From contig OX419762.1 of NCBI GenBank assembly GCA_948567375.1, positions 55,446,841-55,510,840 on the forward strand: DNA of 64,000 nucleotides, written 5' to 3'. The stretch is from Lunularia cruciata (taxonomy: Eukaryota; Streptophyta; Marchantiopsida; Lunulariales; Lunulariaceae). Positions 36,622-47,510 of this stretch are shown here, piece by piece. The stretch's first letter is position 1, and every line of letters begins with the position of its first letter. A program made the position numbers and the translations under genes. A model generated the notes under the pieces. It searched no databases. It saw only the letters and a program-made list of their open reading frames with translations, and was not told the origin of the DNA.

Positions 36622-37359
36622 TGTAATACCAAGGGTTAGCCATATGATCTAGATGTGAAATTCGGTTTGGTAACATCTAGAATTATGTTATACATGATGG
36701 TCAAAATAGATCAGATAGAAGTATCACCAAAAGAGTACTTCTACTAATAGGGCAAAAACCAAAATAGACTTGAGAACCTTAGAACCAATAGCTAGACATA
36801 TGATTTAAAGGTGAGAATTGGTTTGGTAACATCTGGAAGGATGTTACACATGATGGACTAAACAGATCAGAAAGAAGTATCACCAAAAGGGGACTTCTAC
36901 TAATAGAGTAGGAACCAAAATATGCCTGAAATCTTTGAAGGCAATTTCGGAGGCCTAAACGGATGAATTAGGCCTCGAAAATGTGCAAATTCTTCCCCCA
37001 CCAAAGGAAAGGATGGCCTTCCTCCCCCGTGGTTTATCTCGTCGAGAGCTTTCCAACGGTACCTTACTCATGTGATTTTGAGATTCCTACAGGAAGATTC
37101 CCTAAAAGATTCCCTCCGGTCAAAGCTTGTTTGACCAACCAGATAGGACCTAGACCAGACAGGTCACCCATCCAAGTAAGTAATCCAAGGGTGGAGCTTG
37201 CTGACATGTCACCTATCTGTGTCCCTAATCCTATGGTGGAGCTTCCTTGGAGGAGATCCTCTTTGCCTATATAATAAAGAGAAGGTGCTCCCTTGGGGCA
37301 TCGGATGTTTGAGTGTGCAATTTGTGTTTTCTCTCTTCTCTTGTCCTCGTAGTATTACA
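36622..37359 (+). repeat. family E solo LTR, 738 bp, nested in unit B8
   Basis: Starts TGTAATACC and ends GTATTACA (inverted termini). It is flanked by perfect 5 bp repeats CTATG (36617-36621 and 37360-37364). The surrounding sequence joins to give the normal B LTR end section. Within it, a ~170 bp block is repeated in tandem (36636-36780 and 36807-36950, each with GTTTGGTAACATCT and AGAAGTATCACCAAAAG). No internal region of this family is in the window. Confidence 0.93.
37268..37276 (+). promoter_or_regulatory. TATA box in family E LTR
   Basis: TATATAATA about 90 bp before the LTR end supports the plus orientation of this LTR. Confidence 0.55.
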
Positions 37360-38573
37360 CTATGTACCTCTTCCTACTCTACAAACCTGCAGATCGGAAA
37401 TGACAATGCAACCCTTCATATCTGTCTATTCAAATCTCAAATCGGTTTCTACTTCGATCCGATGTCTACTTCTTCTTCTTTATTCAAACCCAAACCTGAA
37501 GTAACTTTACTTCCTAATATTCTATCCTTGGGTTTCACAACTCCCAATTCTTCCACTAATTCTAACACTTCTCCTTCCTAATCTGCAATTCCTATCATAA
37601 TTAAGCCTTCTAAATCTCTATCTCCCGACCCACTCTTCTCTAAGGTGTCAAATGTCAAATCTGAAGACACCTGCACTCCTATCTCTCTTACTTTGGATCT
37701 AACTACTATCAATTCCTTTACTAATTCTACTCTATGATCATCAAGAATTGTAATTGAAAGCATGAATACACTATCTACATCTTCAATTTGTAACCCACTT
37801 TCCCCTAATCACTCATGTAACTAACCCAAAGACACTTACTGTCAAATCCTCCACTTTGGGTTTATTCATTACTGCTACTTCTCCTTCAATTCATGTTACA
37901 TCTTCAATCAGAACTGAAATTGAAATCATGGGTATCCTAACTATCTTCTTTCCTTACTCTAACTTCCTCTGATCCCTTTGGCAAAACTCTTGAAGTCACA
38001 TTCACTGCACTCCGAGGTCCAACTTCCTTGGATTTAGTCGGTCATCTTAGTCTTGAGGCAAAGTCTTTAGACCCGAAGTCATGTAAACCCGAAGTCAGAA
38101 GTACGACGTCCGAAGTCACATTGACCCGAAGACACCAAACTACTCTTCACATCTACTCCCAAAACTTCAAATGCTTGTAACTTCTTCTAAAAACCTCCAA
38201 ACTTTGCAATTTTGGTGGCAACGGAAAGCTTTGAACGAGACGCTTCCAACGAGATATAGCATGCTTGATTTGGACTTGTGTACATTGAGATATGCCCCCC
38301 GCAAGAATCCTGACCTGCAACTTCTATTTCTCCTTTGGGTTTGCACTCCTTCAACGTCTGATCCGAGTTTTTTACTCCTCTAACACAAAGTAAACTTCTT
38401 CGGGTTTGATCCAATCCAAGTTCTTCTTCCTCTAACACAAAGTCGACTCCTTTGAGCTTGATCTAAACACACATTTCCACTCATTTCTTCTCCATTTGCT
38501 TTCAATTTGGTTTCAGCAAGGGATTTCTTCTTCAAAACTCATCCAAAATGAAATATGTGGGTACCACAAGAAG

Positions 38574-40058
38574 AGTGCAGCAGAGAAAGATCAAGCATGA
38601 GTTGACAAGCATACATCAAGAAGAAGAAAGACTAAAAGGCCTGGTAAGAAGTGTAGAAGGCCAGATTGCTCATTATGTAGAGGAGAAGAAGATGTCGGCG
38701 GCTGAGTATGAAGTCAAATTGCAAATGTATCGGGACAAGTTGAAGGTGGCAAGAACTTGTAGGTATACATCAGAATCAATCAAAGAGATCATTGGAAGAA
38801 TGAAGGTGATGTTGATTACAAAAGTAGAAGGGAAGATGGAAGAAGCAAGATTGCATGAATTGAAATTGTTAGTGTAGAGGATGAAAAAAAAAGTGAAGGA
38901 CATTGAGCTGAATAATTTATTAATTTTTTTGAGAGAGAGTGTAGATAGGAAGATGTTAGAAGTAGGAGACAATGTGTCTCAAATTTGATTTAGTAAAATC
39001 AGAATTAGACAAACTTTAGAGTTGTGTGAAGGAAGAACCTAAATGCAAAGTAGTAGAAGTAGGAGTGCAAGTGTCTTTGAGTCAGATATTTGAAGTCACT
39101 TAAGAAGCTAGAGTAGAGAAGGAGGAAGTAATTAGTAGACCCATGATTTCAATTGCAATTTAGATTGAAGATGTGATAGAATTAGAAGAAGTTGAACTTG
39201 AACTTGAAGTAGAGGAAGCAATTCAAAGGAAATTTGGAGTAGAAGCCAAAGTCAAAGTAGACATTAGATCAAATTAGTAATAGTTTTGAGATATGAAGAG
39301 GTGGATTGTCATTTTAGATCTATAGGTTGGTTAATTTTTTGTAGAATGGTATGTCGTTAGATAACTATCAAGTGCTCTACCTATTTACAGGAGTCATTTT
39401 CAATATGTTGTTATATAGTAATGTGTATTTGAAGTTGAGTAAAACAAAGTGTTGTGACTACGTGCTTGTCATTTCAACTTAATTTTGAGTATCAATCCTA
39501 TGTGTGTGTTTGTGAGTGCTTAGAGAAATTCAAAGTGCAAGTCAATGAGCTTGTTGGATGTTGGATTCCATAGCTTTGATTTCATTCTATGTGTTTGAGC
39601 TTGAGTGGGTAGCAATCAAAGCAATGCCTTGACAAATCTAAGAGGAATTGTAGTTTTGGTAGTATTTTGCAATTGTGAGTGCAACATTGGATTGATGCAA
39701 GGCAACTCTGATTGAGTAAGTTGTACCTTTAGTAGAGAGATGGAATACAATTCTAAGGCAAAGTCATTTCATAGTGAAGTAGCCTTCTTTGGGAAGAATT
39801 GAATCATCACAATCAAGATGGATTTGGAAAGATTTGAAGTATTGTGATTATGGGTGTTCTGATTTGTGATAAGATTGCAAAGTTAGTGCTTGTTACTCTC
39901 TTCTAACTCTATTTTCTACTCAAGAGATGAAAGACATAACCAAGAAGAACTTTTTGTTACTTTTTACTTTGTATTTGACCATTTCTGACTTGTATCTCTA
40001 TGGGAATAAATTTTTACTTGCTTACTACCGCAAAAGTGGTAGTTGCTAGGTTATCACA
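38574..40058 (+). repeat. family B 5' LTR (unit B7), right part
   Basis: Continues the LTR after the B8 insertion: coiled-coil end, TATA-like region (CTACCTATTTACAGG near 39380) and the terminal GGTTATCACA at 40058. The primer site begins 8 bases later, which fixes it as the 5' LTR. Confidence 0.8.
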
Positions 40059-40065
40059 TGATTTT

Positions 40066-40083
40066 TGGCATTACTACCAATGA
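40066..40083 (+). other. degenerate primer binding site, unit B7
   Basis: TGGCATTACTACCAATGA follows the LTR end after the spacer TGATTTT, the same spacer as at the 29190 copy. It matches the tRNA-Asp complement less well than the two other sites, but aligns with them in position. Confidence 0.6.
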
Positions 40084-40189
40084 TTCAAATCTAGAGAGTG
40101 GAAGAATTCAAAGTCAAATCTTAAACTAAGAGTCCAACAAATATAAATGTCTAGGAGATCACGGGTTGAATGATCACATTGGTACCTAT

Positions 40190-41267
40190 TAATTTGGGTT
40201 TTGGTATGAATGTCATGATAAAGGATATCACACACCAATTGGAGTATCACACTTTTGAGCCTACACCTGAAATTTTGACGCTTGCGGATCAAACCAAGAG
40301 ATGACCTTTGGGCATGTTGTCAAGCATTACTATGACATTGGTGGAGTGCCATTCAAGTTGAATTACATCATGTTAAGACCAATGACCAAAACTAGTTATC
40401 CACTATTGATTGAAGATAATGGTTGCTCAATGCTCAAGTTGTTGTAGATTGGAACCAACAGAAGTTGAGGTTTAAGGATATCTCATCTGAAGACTAGAAG
40501 TTGGTGATGGTCGGTTGGACAAAGGTTCCACACCTTGGGGTAACAACTTTGTTAGAAGACAAAGATGAATCCAAAGATTCATTATCCTTTTCTTTCAAAG
40601 ACTCCAATGAAGAAGTCCACTTGGAATTCTATGAGGTAGAGGTCAAAGATGAAGATCTATATGACATCAGCTTGGGAAAAAATGATTTGGAGAAGGGAGC
40701 TAAAATCTTTACGGCTCAGGTTGAGCCAAGTCAATCATGTTGAAGGAGTTATCAACTCCAATGACTATCAAGATGTTGTCTTGTCCAAAGGCAAAGTTTA
40801 GAAAATTTTGAAGACAATTACTTTGAACAAGTTAGCAAGATACATTGCCTTGTTCATTGAGTACAAAGATGTATTCACTTGGTCTATCAATCAAATGTTG
40901 AGAATTCCATGAAAATTTGGGGAACATCAGATGGATCTTGTTGAAGGTATAGCTCCGGAAAGAAAATATCACCTAAACCCAAAGTACTTTCTATGTGTGA
41001 AAGATGAGATCAACAAGTACTTGGGAGCTAGAATAATTTTTCTAGTCTTAAGAAGTGAGTAGGTTTCTCCCATTGTCATTGTTTCAAAGGAGAAGATTGG
41101 GAAGATTCAAGTGTGTCAAGATTTCCATAAATGGAATGAAGTTACAAGAAAGGATTATCATCCTTTGCCCTTCATAAATACAATTTTGGACCAAGTAGCT
41201 AGTCATCGTTGCTATAGTTTTCTTGATAGATTTTTAGACTATAATCAAGTATCATCCAAGAAGAAGA
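40190..41267 (+). pseudogene. family B pol, protease to RT, plus strand (first part)
   Basis: Gag is missing. The sequence starts in the protease region (a LGYYIFEPTP / ADQT equivalent near 40250-40290), then an acidic linker (open 80 codons, 40501-40743). The RT begins with a QVCQDFHKWNE-like stretch near 41110 and CYSFLDRFLDYNQ near 41215. It stops at the insertion of unit B10, and pol resumes at 45071. Stops and frameshifts are common. Confidence 0.75.
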
Positions 41268-44200
41268 TGTGACAACCCGGTAAATATCACTTTTGCGGTA
41301 ATCGGGTAAGTAAAGTTCGTTCCTACAGAGATACAAGTCAGAATTGGTCAAATACAAAGGAAAACAGTAACAATGTAGTTCTTCTTGAGTTCTTCTTTAA
41401 TCTCTCAGGTAGCAACTACACCTAGAAGAGAGTAACAAGCACTGACTCGCAGTCTTGTCACAAATTCACACTCCTTAATCACAACTCCATCAAATCTTTC
41501 CAAACAATCTTGATTGTGATGATTCAGGCTCTCCCAAAAATAGCACTTCACTGCAAAATGACTTTACCTCAGAATTGTGTTCCACTCCTCCACTGAAGGC
41601 ACAACTTCCTCAATCAAAATTGCTTCACATCAACTTTGCGCTGCACTCACAAATGCAGAATACTACCAACACTACAATTCCTCTCAGATCTATCAAGGCA
41701 TTGCTTCGATTGCAGTTCACTTAGGATCAAATACACAGAATGAAGATCAAGGCTACAAAATCCAACATCCAACAAGCACATTGACTTGCACTTCAAATTT
41801 CTCCACACTCACAAACACAATCAAAGAGTTGATACTCAAAATCAAGCTCAAGCGACGAGCACTACTTCATAGCACTTTGCTTTATCTATTCTCAAAAATT
41901 ATGAGCACTAAACAACAATTACTTGCAAATTCCACTCTTAAATAGTGAAGTAAAAAAAAATTCTAACAAAAATACCGTTTCCTAACAACTCTTCTAACAT
42001 GTAGATCCGAAATGACAATGCACATCTTCATATCTGCCTCTTCAAATCTCAAAACTATTACTTATCCAATCCAATGTCTACTTCTTCCTTGGCTTTCAAA
42101 CCCAAACCCGAAGTAACGCCACTCACTACTACTCTATCCTTGGGTTTCACAACTCCTAATTCCTCTACCAAATCTAGCAGTTCTCTTTCTTGATCTGAAA
42201 TTCCTCTAATGGGTAATCTTTCTAACTCCTTATCTCCCAACCCACTCTTCTCTAATGTCTCCAATGGTAACTCCAAAGACATATGCACTCCTATGTTATC
42301 TACTTTGGGTTTTGCTATAATATCCTTCTGAAGTTTATCTATCTCTTATTTTACTAAGTCTAATCTAATTGTGATATTGTCTTCTACTTCCAGTATATTT
42401 CTATCTACACAAGTTCTTAGACTGATAAGTAAGGCATTCAAGTCTTTGTCCTTTGCATTTCTCCTCCTCGTCTCTTGCACCAACAACTTCAACTTGTGCA
42501 GTCTCATTTCTTCAATGTGCATGTTGGCTTCTATACTTAGCATCGCATTCATCTTGATCACGATCTCTTTCAATGGCTCCAATCTCATTTTCCTCTGTTG
42601 TTCTTGATCTGCAAGCCAATCTTCTCTATACATTGCCAATTCTACTTCAAACTCGGCTTTCACAACTTCCTTCTCCTTCTCTTTCTGCACAATCTTTTCC
42701 TCCTGATTGCGAAGTAACTCTCTCAACCTTTCTTCCTCTCTATATCTCACTGTCAACTCTCGTTGCCACAACTGCTTCTTCTCCTCTACACTCTCCATCA
42801 CCCTATCAAGCTCTTGCTCTTTCTCTGCTACTCTTGCCATAGCATAGATAATTTCTAATCTCAAATCAGCAAACTACTGCTTCAAGATTTCATACTCAGC
42901 TATTTGTCTTTCCCTTGCTATGACATTCTGCTCTATTAGTTCCTCCCTATTCCTTGCTTCTCTCCTCAAGTTCTCAATCACTTGATTTTGTACTATTGCA
43001 TCTACTCGTAGTACTTCCCTTTCCTCCTCACCTCAGATTATACTCTTCTTCAACTCCAAGTTCTCTTCTTCTAATATTGCTAACACCTGCAACATAGTCT
43101 TCACCTCCAGACACTTTGACTGCATCTCCTTCTTCTTATGCTCTAACTTTACTAACAACGTGCACACAACCTCCCGCAGGTACTCTACTCCTTCACTTAG
43201 AGTTACCTCAACTTGCGGAGTGATCTCCTTCTTCACCTCTTCCTCACTTGACACTCGCCTCCTAAGCCGCAATCGCCTTATAGGAATGGATGCTTCACTC
43301 CCTAAACTTCCATTCTCCTCTTCTCTTACCTTACTCAGCCCCGCTTTGCACTTCACCTTTTGTTTGGAATGAACTCCTCTTTGAATAGTAACTCTCTTCT
43401 CTTCTTGCTATGGCACTTTGTCTTCCAGTTTTGAGTTACTTTTCTCCTCCATCTCCATCTTGGCTTTGTCTTCCTTGGGTACCGATGTCATCTCCACTCC
43501 ATCATTGCTATCACTACTTGTGTCTCCACTCTTCAGTGTGAACTCGGGTTCTTCCTCTCTTTCCGAGTCTTTGGACTTGCACTCGGCTTTGCCTTCCAAT
43601 TCTTCCTACGACGATGCGATTACCACCATTCTCTTCCTCGGGTTTACCCTTCTAGCCTTCCAAGGTCTTTCTTTTTTGACTTCTTCTTCATCTCCTTGTC
43701 GACTCCTCCTCTTTGACTTTGGAGTACTCACTTCCAACTGCACACTCTTCCCCATATGTGCGTAGTACTCATCACTGCTCCTTATCTTAAGAATGTATTG
43801 TTGCTCCTTTGTGTCGACATCTCTTCTTATGTCGGGATGAAAATGCGACACCATCCTATTGCGCTCCGCTGCATTGAGCAAGTTCAGCCCTAGATAGAAA
43901 TGGGCTGAAAACAGCACAATGTAATGTGGAGGCAACTTATCCCACAAATTCCACACCATCTATCTCATTCTCCCATGAAAACACTTTGCCCAATTAGTTG
44001 GCTCTCTTGCAAACATCTTATGGAAGAACACCGCTTGGTACTTCATCACATAAGTTGTTCTCTCCGGCTTCAAGATTGCCATTAGAGCACTCACAATCCC
44101 TCTCTTGATAGGATCCTTATAACTCTCTACTTTGTAACCATTCTTCGTGCACTTCAAAGAGAAGGCATCTCTCACTTCTTGGGTTTCTTTGGCTACTTCA

Positions 44201-45065
44201 CCCTTCCCCAAGAATGTGGCACCATGCTCTGTGCCTGCTTCTCTTTCGAGTACTAACCTCCAATCCGACTCTGTCCAACGAGCCGGATTACCTCTCTTCC
44301 CTTCTTCCTCAGGGCCATTGAGGCACTTACTCTTGATGATCTCAATCATGAACCCTAGAAAGCTAACATTCCAGTTCCGTGCCAAGAATGTGATCCAAAG
44401 CATGCTCAAGACTTCAATTCTTGCGATCACATCTAACCTCCAAATCACATGATTTCTCACTGTGAATTCAGAATTTTTCTTCCCTCCTCCCATCTTTCTC
44501 TCTTCCACTCTGAGCTCAAGACTATTCTTCCTACTGATTCCCAGATTAACTCTCTTGATTTCTTCTCAACACACCAACACGTCTTTAACTCCACTTCCCT
44601 TCCCATGATCTCTTGCAGGATGACTTCGTAACAACAAGTGAAAATTGTTGGTCATTGCTTCGTCTTTAGCCCAATTTTTATAAAGTCACACCTTCTTTGT
44701 CTTTCTTCAATTTGAGTTTCTACCAAGAAATCACACCTCCTGCATGCTCCTGTCACTGTCAAGTGTCCTTCATGTGTATGACCGCCATTTTTGAACGGTC
44801 TCTTCTTGAATGTCTTGCCCCAAAGGAAAGTTGTTACACTATCCTTGCCTCGGGTTGAGCACCCCCAATATGAAGACTCCTTACTTCAGGTTGTAGGCTG
44901 ACATGGCAATTCCGAGTACCTTGCCTTATGACCCAAAGCCACGTTACCTCGGGTTTCATCCCGAGGACACTTTTCTTTGCCTTCTTTGGCCATACATGCA
45001 CAATTTGACTTCTCTATACACTTCTTCTTCCAAATTTCAAAAAAACAAAAAATGTGTGTACCATA
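41268..45065 (-). repeat. family B solo LTR (unit B10), 3798 bp, perfect target duplication
   Basis: On the minus strand it starts TATGGTACAC (a TGTGGTACCC with transitions) at 45065 and ends GGGTTGTCACA at 41268. GAAGA flanks it on both sides (41263-41267, 45066-45070). The flanking pol halves rejoin as in the intact paralogue near 25410-25440 (GAGAAGAAGACAAGGATAAG). No gag or pol lies inside. It retains more CpG than other copies and has the cleanest ORF, so it is probably the youngest B insertion here. Confidence 0.93.
42058..44508 (-). pseudogene. best-preserved family B LTR ORF: 817 codons in one frame, six in-frame stops
   Basis: From MEERKMGGGKK (44508) to VDIGLDK and the stop (42058), every open piece is in the same frame: 43960-44508, 43606-43959, 43408-43599, 43033-43356, 42346-42864 and 42058-42288. 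There are no frameshifts, only stops (at 43960, 43606, 43408, 43033, about 42888 and 42346). Conserved N-terminal domain, residues 1-220: RLDVIARIEVL, WITFLARNWN, WRLVLEREAG, TTYVMKYQAVFFHKMFAREPTNWAKC (151-178) and PHYIVLFSAHFYLGLNLL. Acidic Ser/Lys-rich linker about 300-370. Coiled coil about 440-720 (KEQELDRVMESVEEKKQ). C-terminal tail VHMSLELPLETLEKSGLGDKE. No transmembrane segment or signal peptide. Possibly a distant relative of plant transposon-associated domains, but this is not established. Confidence 0.85.
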
Positions 45066-45070
45066 GAAGA

Positions 45071-46500
45071 CAAGGATAAAACAAAATTTTCTACCTATCA
45101 GGGCACTTGTGCATACAATCAAATGGCTTTTGGGTTGTGTAATGCTCCCACTACTTCCAATGGATGATGAATGCAATTTTTAAAGATTTTATGTGAAAGT
45201 TTATGGAAGTCCTCATTGATGATTTTGGTGTGTTTGGTCCAAGAGAGGTACATTGGGATAACCTTTGGCAAACTTTTGAAAGGTGTTGCTTTGCCATCTA
45301 GAGAAATGTTTTTTTTGCAATGAAAGAATGAATTCTTCTATTCATTGGGTCTCAAGTTGAGGTATTGAAGTCAATGTCAAGAAGGTGAAAGTGATCTCAA
45401 CTTTGGAATCCCCTTAAAACATTAGGAAGCTGAGAGCCTTCTTGGGACATGTTGGATACTATATACACTTCACATTAAATTATGAAGTGCTTGCTATAGC
45501 TTTAACCAAGTTATTGAAGAAGTCCAAAGACTATTTGTAGGAAGTAGAACAAGAAGAAGCTTTCCAAGTGTTGAAGAAATTGGTTGAAGCACTAGTTATA
45601 AGGGCTCAGAATTGGGATGTCCCTTTCCATGTATATGTAGCCACTTTTTCCATGGAAATTGGAGTAGCCCTAAGTCAAAAGACGAGAAAAATAAAGACTA
45701 TCCAATTTATTATGCAAACTGAAAGCTTTTAGTTGCAAAAAAGAACTATTCAATGATTGAAAGAGAAGATTTTGATTATGATCAAAATGGTGTATGTTTG
45801 CAAGAAGTTTTACCACTATTTTTTGGGATATGAGTTTGTCTTCCATGTGGACCATTATGCTTTGCAACAATTGGTGAATAATGCAAACTTGTCTAGGTGA
45901 ATTGCAAGATGGATCTTGTTGTTACAAGAATTCACATACACTGTACAAGTAAGGAAGGGAGTTTTGCATTCAAATGCAGACTTCCTGTCCAGGTTGGAAA
46001 CTCAAGACCAAGGTCTGAAAGTTAATGATTGGTTTTCTAATGAAGAATTGTATCAATTGATGGCAATGTGAAGTACAAGGTATGCGGCCAAGTATCACTA
46101 TCTACATACTTGCTAGTGTCCTAAGGGACTAGATCCCAAGCACAAGATATGGTACCATTGACCATACCAATTGATGCACAACATTTTATTTAAAATGGCT
46201 GAAGATGAAGTACTTTAGAGATGCTTGGAAGCATACAAAGTTGGAGGAGTAATTGAGTCCTCACACTCAGAAGCATTGGGAGGACACTATTGCCCTAAAG
46301 AATACAATAAAGAAAATTCTTTCATCTAGATATTGGTGGCTTATGATGTACAATGATGCTCAAGCTCATATTTGAAGTCATGATGCTTGTCAAAGAATAA
46401 GGAAGTTGAAGACTACTTCTTAGTGGCCTTTGAGACCAATTTTTCCATTGGCTCCATTTGAGAAATGGGAATTGATTTTGTCAGCCCAATTCAACCGGTG
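45071..46500 (+). pseudogene. family B pol, RT to integrase start, plus strand (second part)
   Basis: Resumes RT after the B10 insertion: AFGLCNAPTTF near 45125, then VLIDDFGVFG (YxDD-type IDDF) near 45205. A LRAFLGHV junction follows near 45430, RNase H remnants near 45600-45900, a decayed finger region near 46230-46400, and an integrase start (FEKWELILSA) near 46460. It ends at about 46500 against a different gypsy relic. Heavily mutated. Confidence 0.75.
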
Positions 46501-46504
46501 ACCT

Positions 46505-47510
46505 TTCCTACATGACATAGCTTGCTAATCAGAATCTTGAGGGCTTCATTATCTACATGGAATACAAAACTATTTTCTATAAAGTAGTGAAAACTTTTTG
46601 GACAGCAAAGACCATTCCAAGGCACTCTCACTCTATTGTCACTAGTGCTTTTTTGCTAAGCTGAGTTGTTAACTAGCATTTAGATTGGATGTTCCTATTG
46701 TTCATCATAATTTTGAGCTAGGATAGCACCCATGGCTATGTTTGATATTTCTAAAAAATGGAAAATAGCTCCCAATTAGGTGCTGCTAGAATTGGAGTAG
46801 TGTGCAACTTTTTTTCAAATGTTTGAAAGCTTTGGCTTAGTTGTTGGTCCACAAGAAAGTTGATCATGGTGTGGAGGTAGAAGTTATCTTAGCAAACATA
46901 TGGATGTATTGCACATAATATCTTGTACAACCTAAGGAGCTTCTGAGCTCCCATACTATGCATAGTATGGGCAATTGCAAAATGATCTTGATCATCTTGG
47001 GATCCACCATTATGCCATTTTCACAAACAAAGTGACCAAGGAGAGGTCTGCATGAGATGTCAAAGAGACATTCAAGGGGTTTAGAGAGATCCTAACTTGT
47101 ATGCAAAGGTGCATAATAGCCCATTGTACTCTATTGTGATCAGGATGGGAACTATGCATGCACATGTCATTAAGGTATAGTTCAATGTACTTCTTCACTT
47201 TGCTAAATGAGTTCACCTTGTAGCATTGGAACATTCTATGAGCATTTTACAACCAAAGAGCATGACTTGGTAAGCATGAGTGCCCCACTCTATGACAAAA
47301 GTAGTCTTGTACTAGTCTTTGGAGAAATGGCAATTTGGTTGCAATTGGAATACATATCCATAAATGAGAAGCATTGGCTATGACCTACCTTGTCCAAAAA
47401 TGTATACATAAAAAGGATTGGAAAGAGGTTTGGAATAGTTTGGACATTCAACTTCCAAAAGTCTATGCAAATTTGCACCTTTCTTGTATCCATTTTAGGG
47501 ACCACTAAGA
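46505..47510 (-). pseudogene. family D gypsy RT and RNase H, decayed
   Basis: A 71-codon open piece at 47290-47505 has KVQICIDFWKLNVQTIPN, FLDKVGHSQCFSFMDMYSNCNQI, a standard gypsy RT segment with motif A Asp kept. Further RT and RNase H blocks follow on the minus strand in other frames down to about 46510. It differs clearly from the family B pol. Confidence 0.75.

Larger units (their letters stand above)
35913..38568 (-). repeat. family B solo LTR (unit B8) nested in unit B7, internally deleted
   Basis: On the minus strand it starts TGTGGTACCC at 38568 and ends GGTTGTCACA at 35913. Flanks are GGAAG (35908-35912) and AGAAG (38569-38573), a 5 bp duplication with one change. The joined target matches other B ORFs at this point (GAGGAAGAGTGCA). 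Without the nested family E LTR it is about 1.9 kb, so most of the ORF has been lost. Remnants of the ORF tail lie at 37578-37763. Confidence 0.85.
35089..39277 (+). pseudogene. family B LTR ORF in unit B7, interrupted
   Basis: The ATG at 35089 (MAKKSGKKNSTLTIRSLEI) begins the ORF. A 98-codon open piece at 35324-35620 includes KTTYLTMNQAVFFHQVFTKEK and NWAKYFH. Unit B8 then occupies 35913-38568. The coiled coil resumes at 38574 (open 109 codons within 38548-38877, with EEERLKGLVRSVEGQIAHY and RLHELKLLV). The stop is at 39277. Confidence 0.7.

Noticed and set aside
42573..42842. Ser/Leu-rich plus-strand ORFs in the B units (also 43418-43765, 16536-16841)
   Set aside because: They are the antisense of the conserved coiled-coil frame, whose Lys/Glu codons read as Leu/Ser/Phe.
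41268..45065. B units as DNA transposons, because the first ten bases of the two ends are partly inverted (TGTGGTACCC / TGTGACAACC)
   Set aside because: Only TGTG is perfectly inverted, there is no transposase, and in three places the end is followed by a tRNA primer site and B gag or pol sequence.
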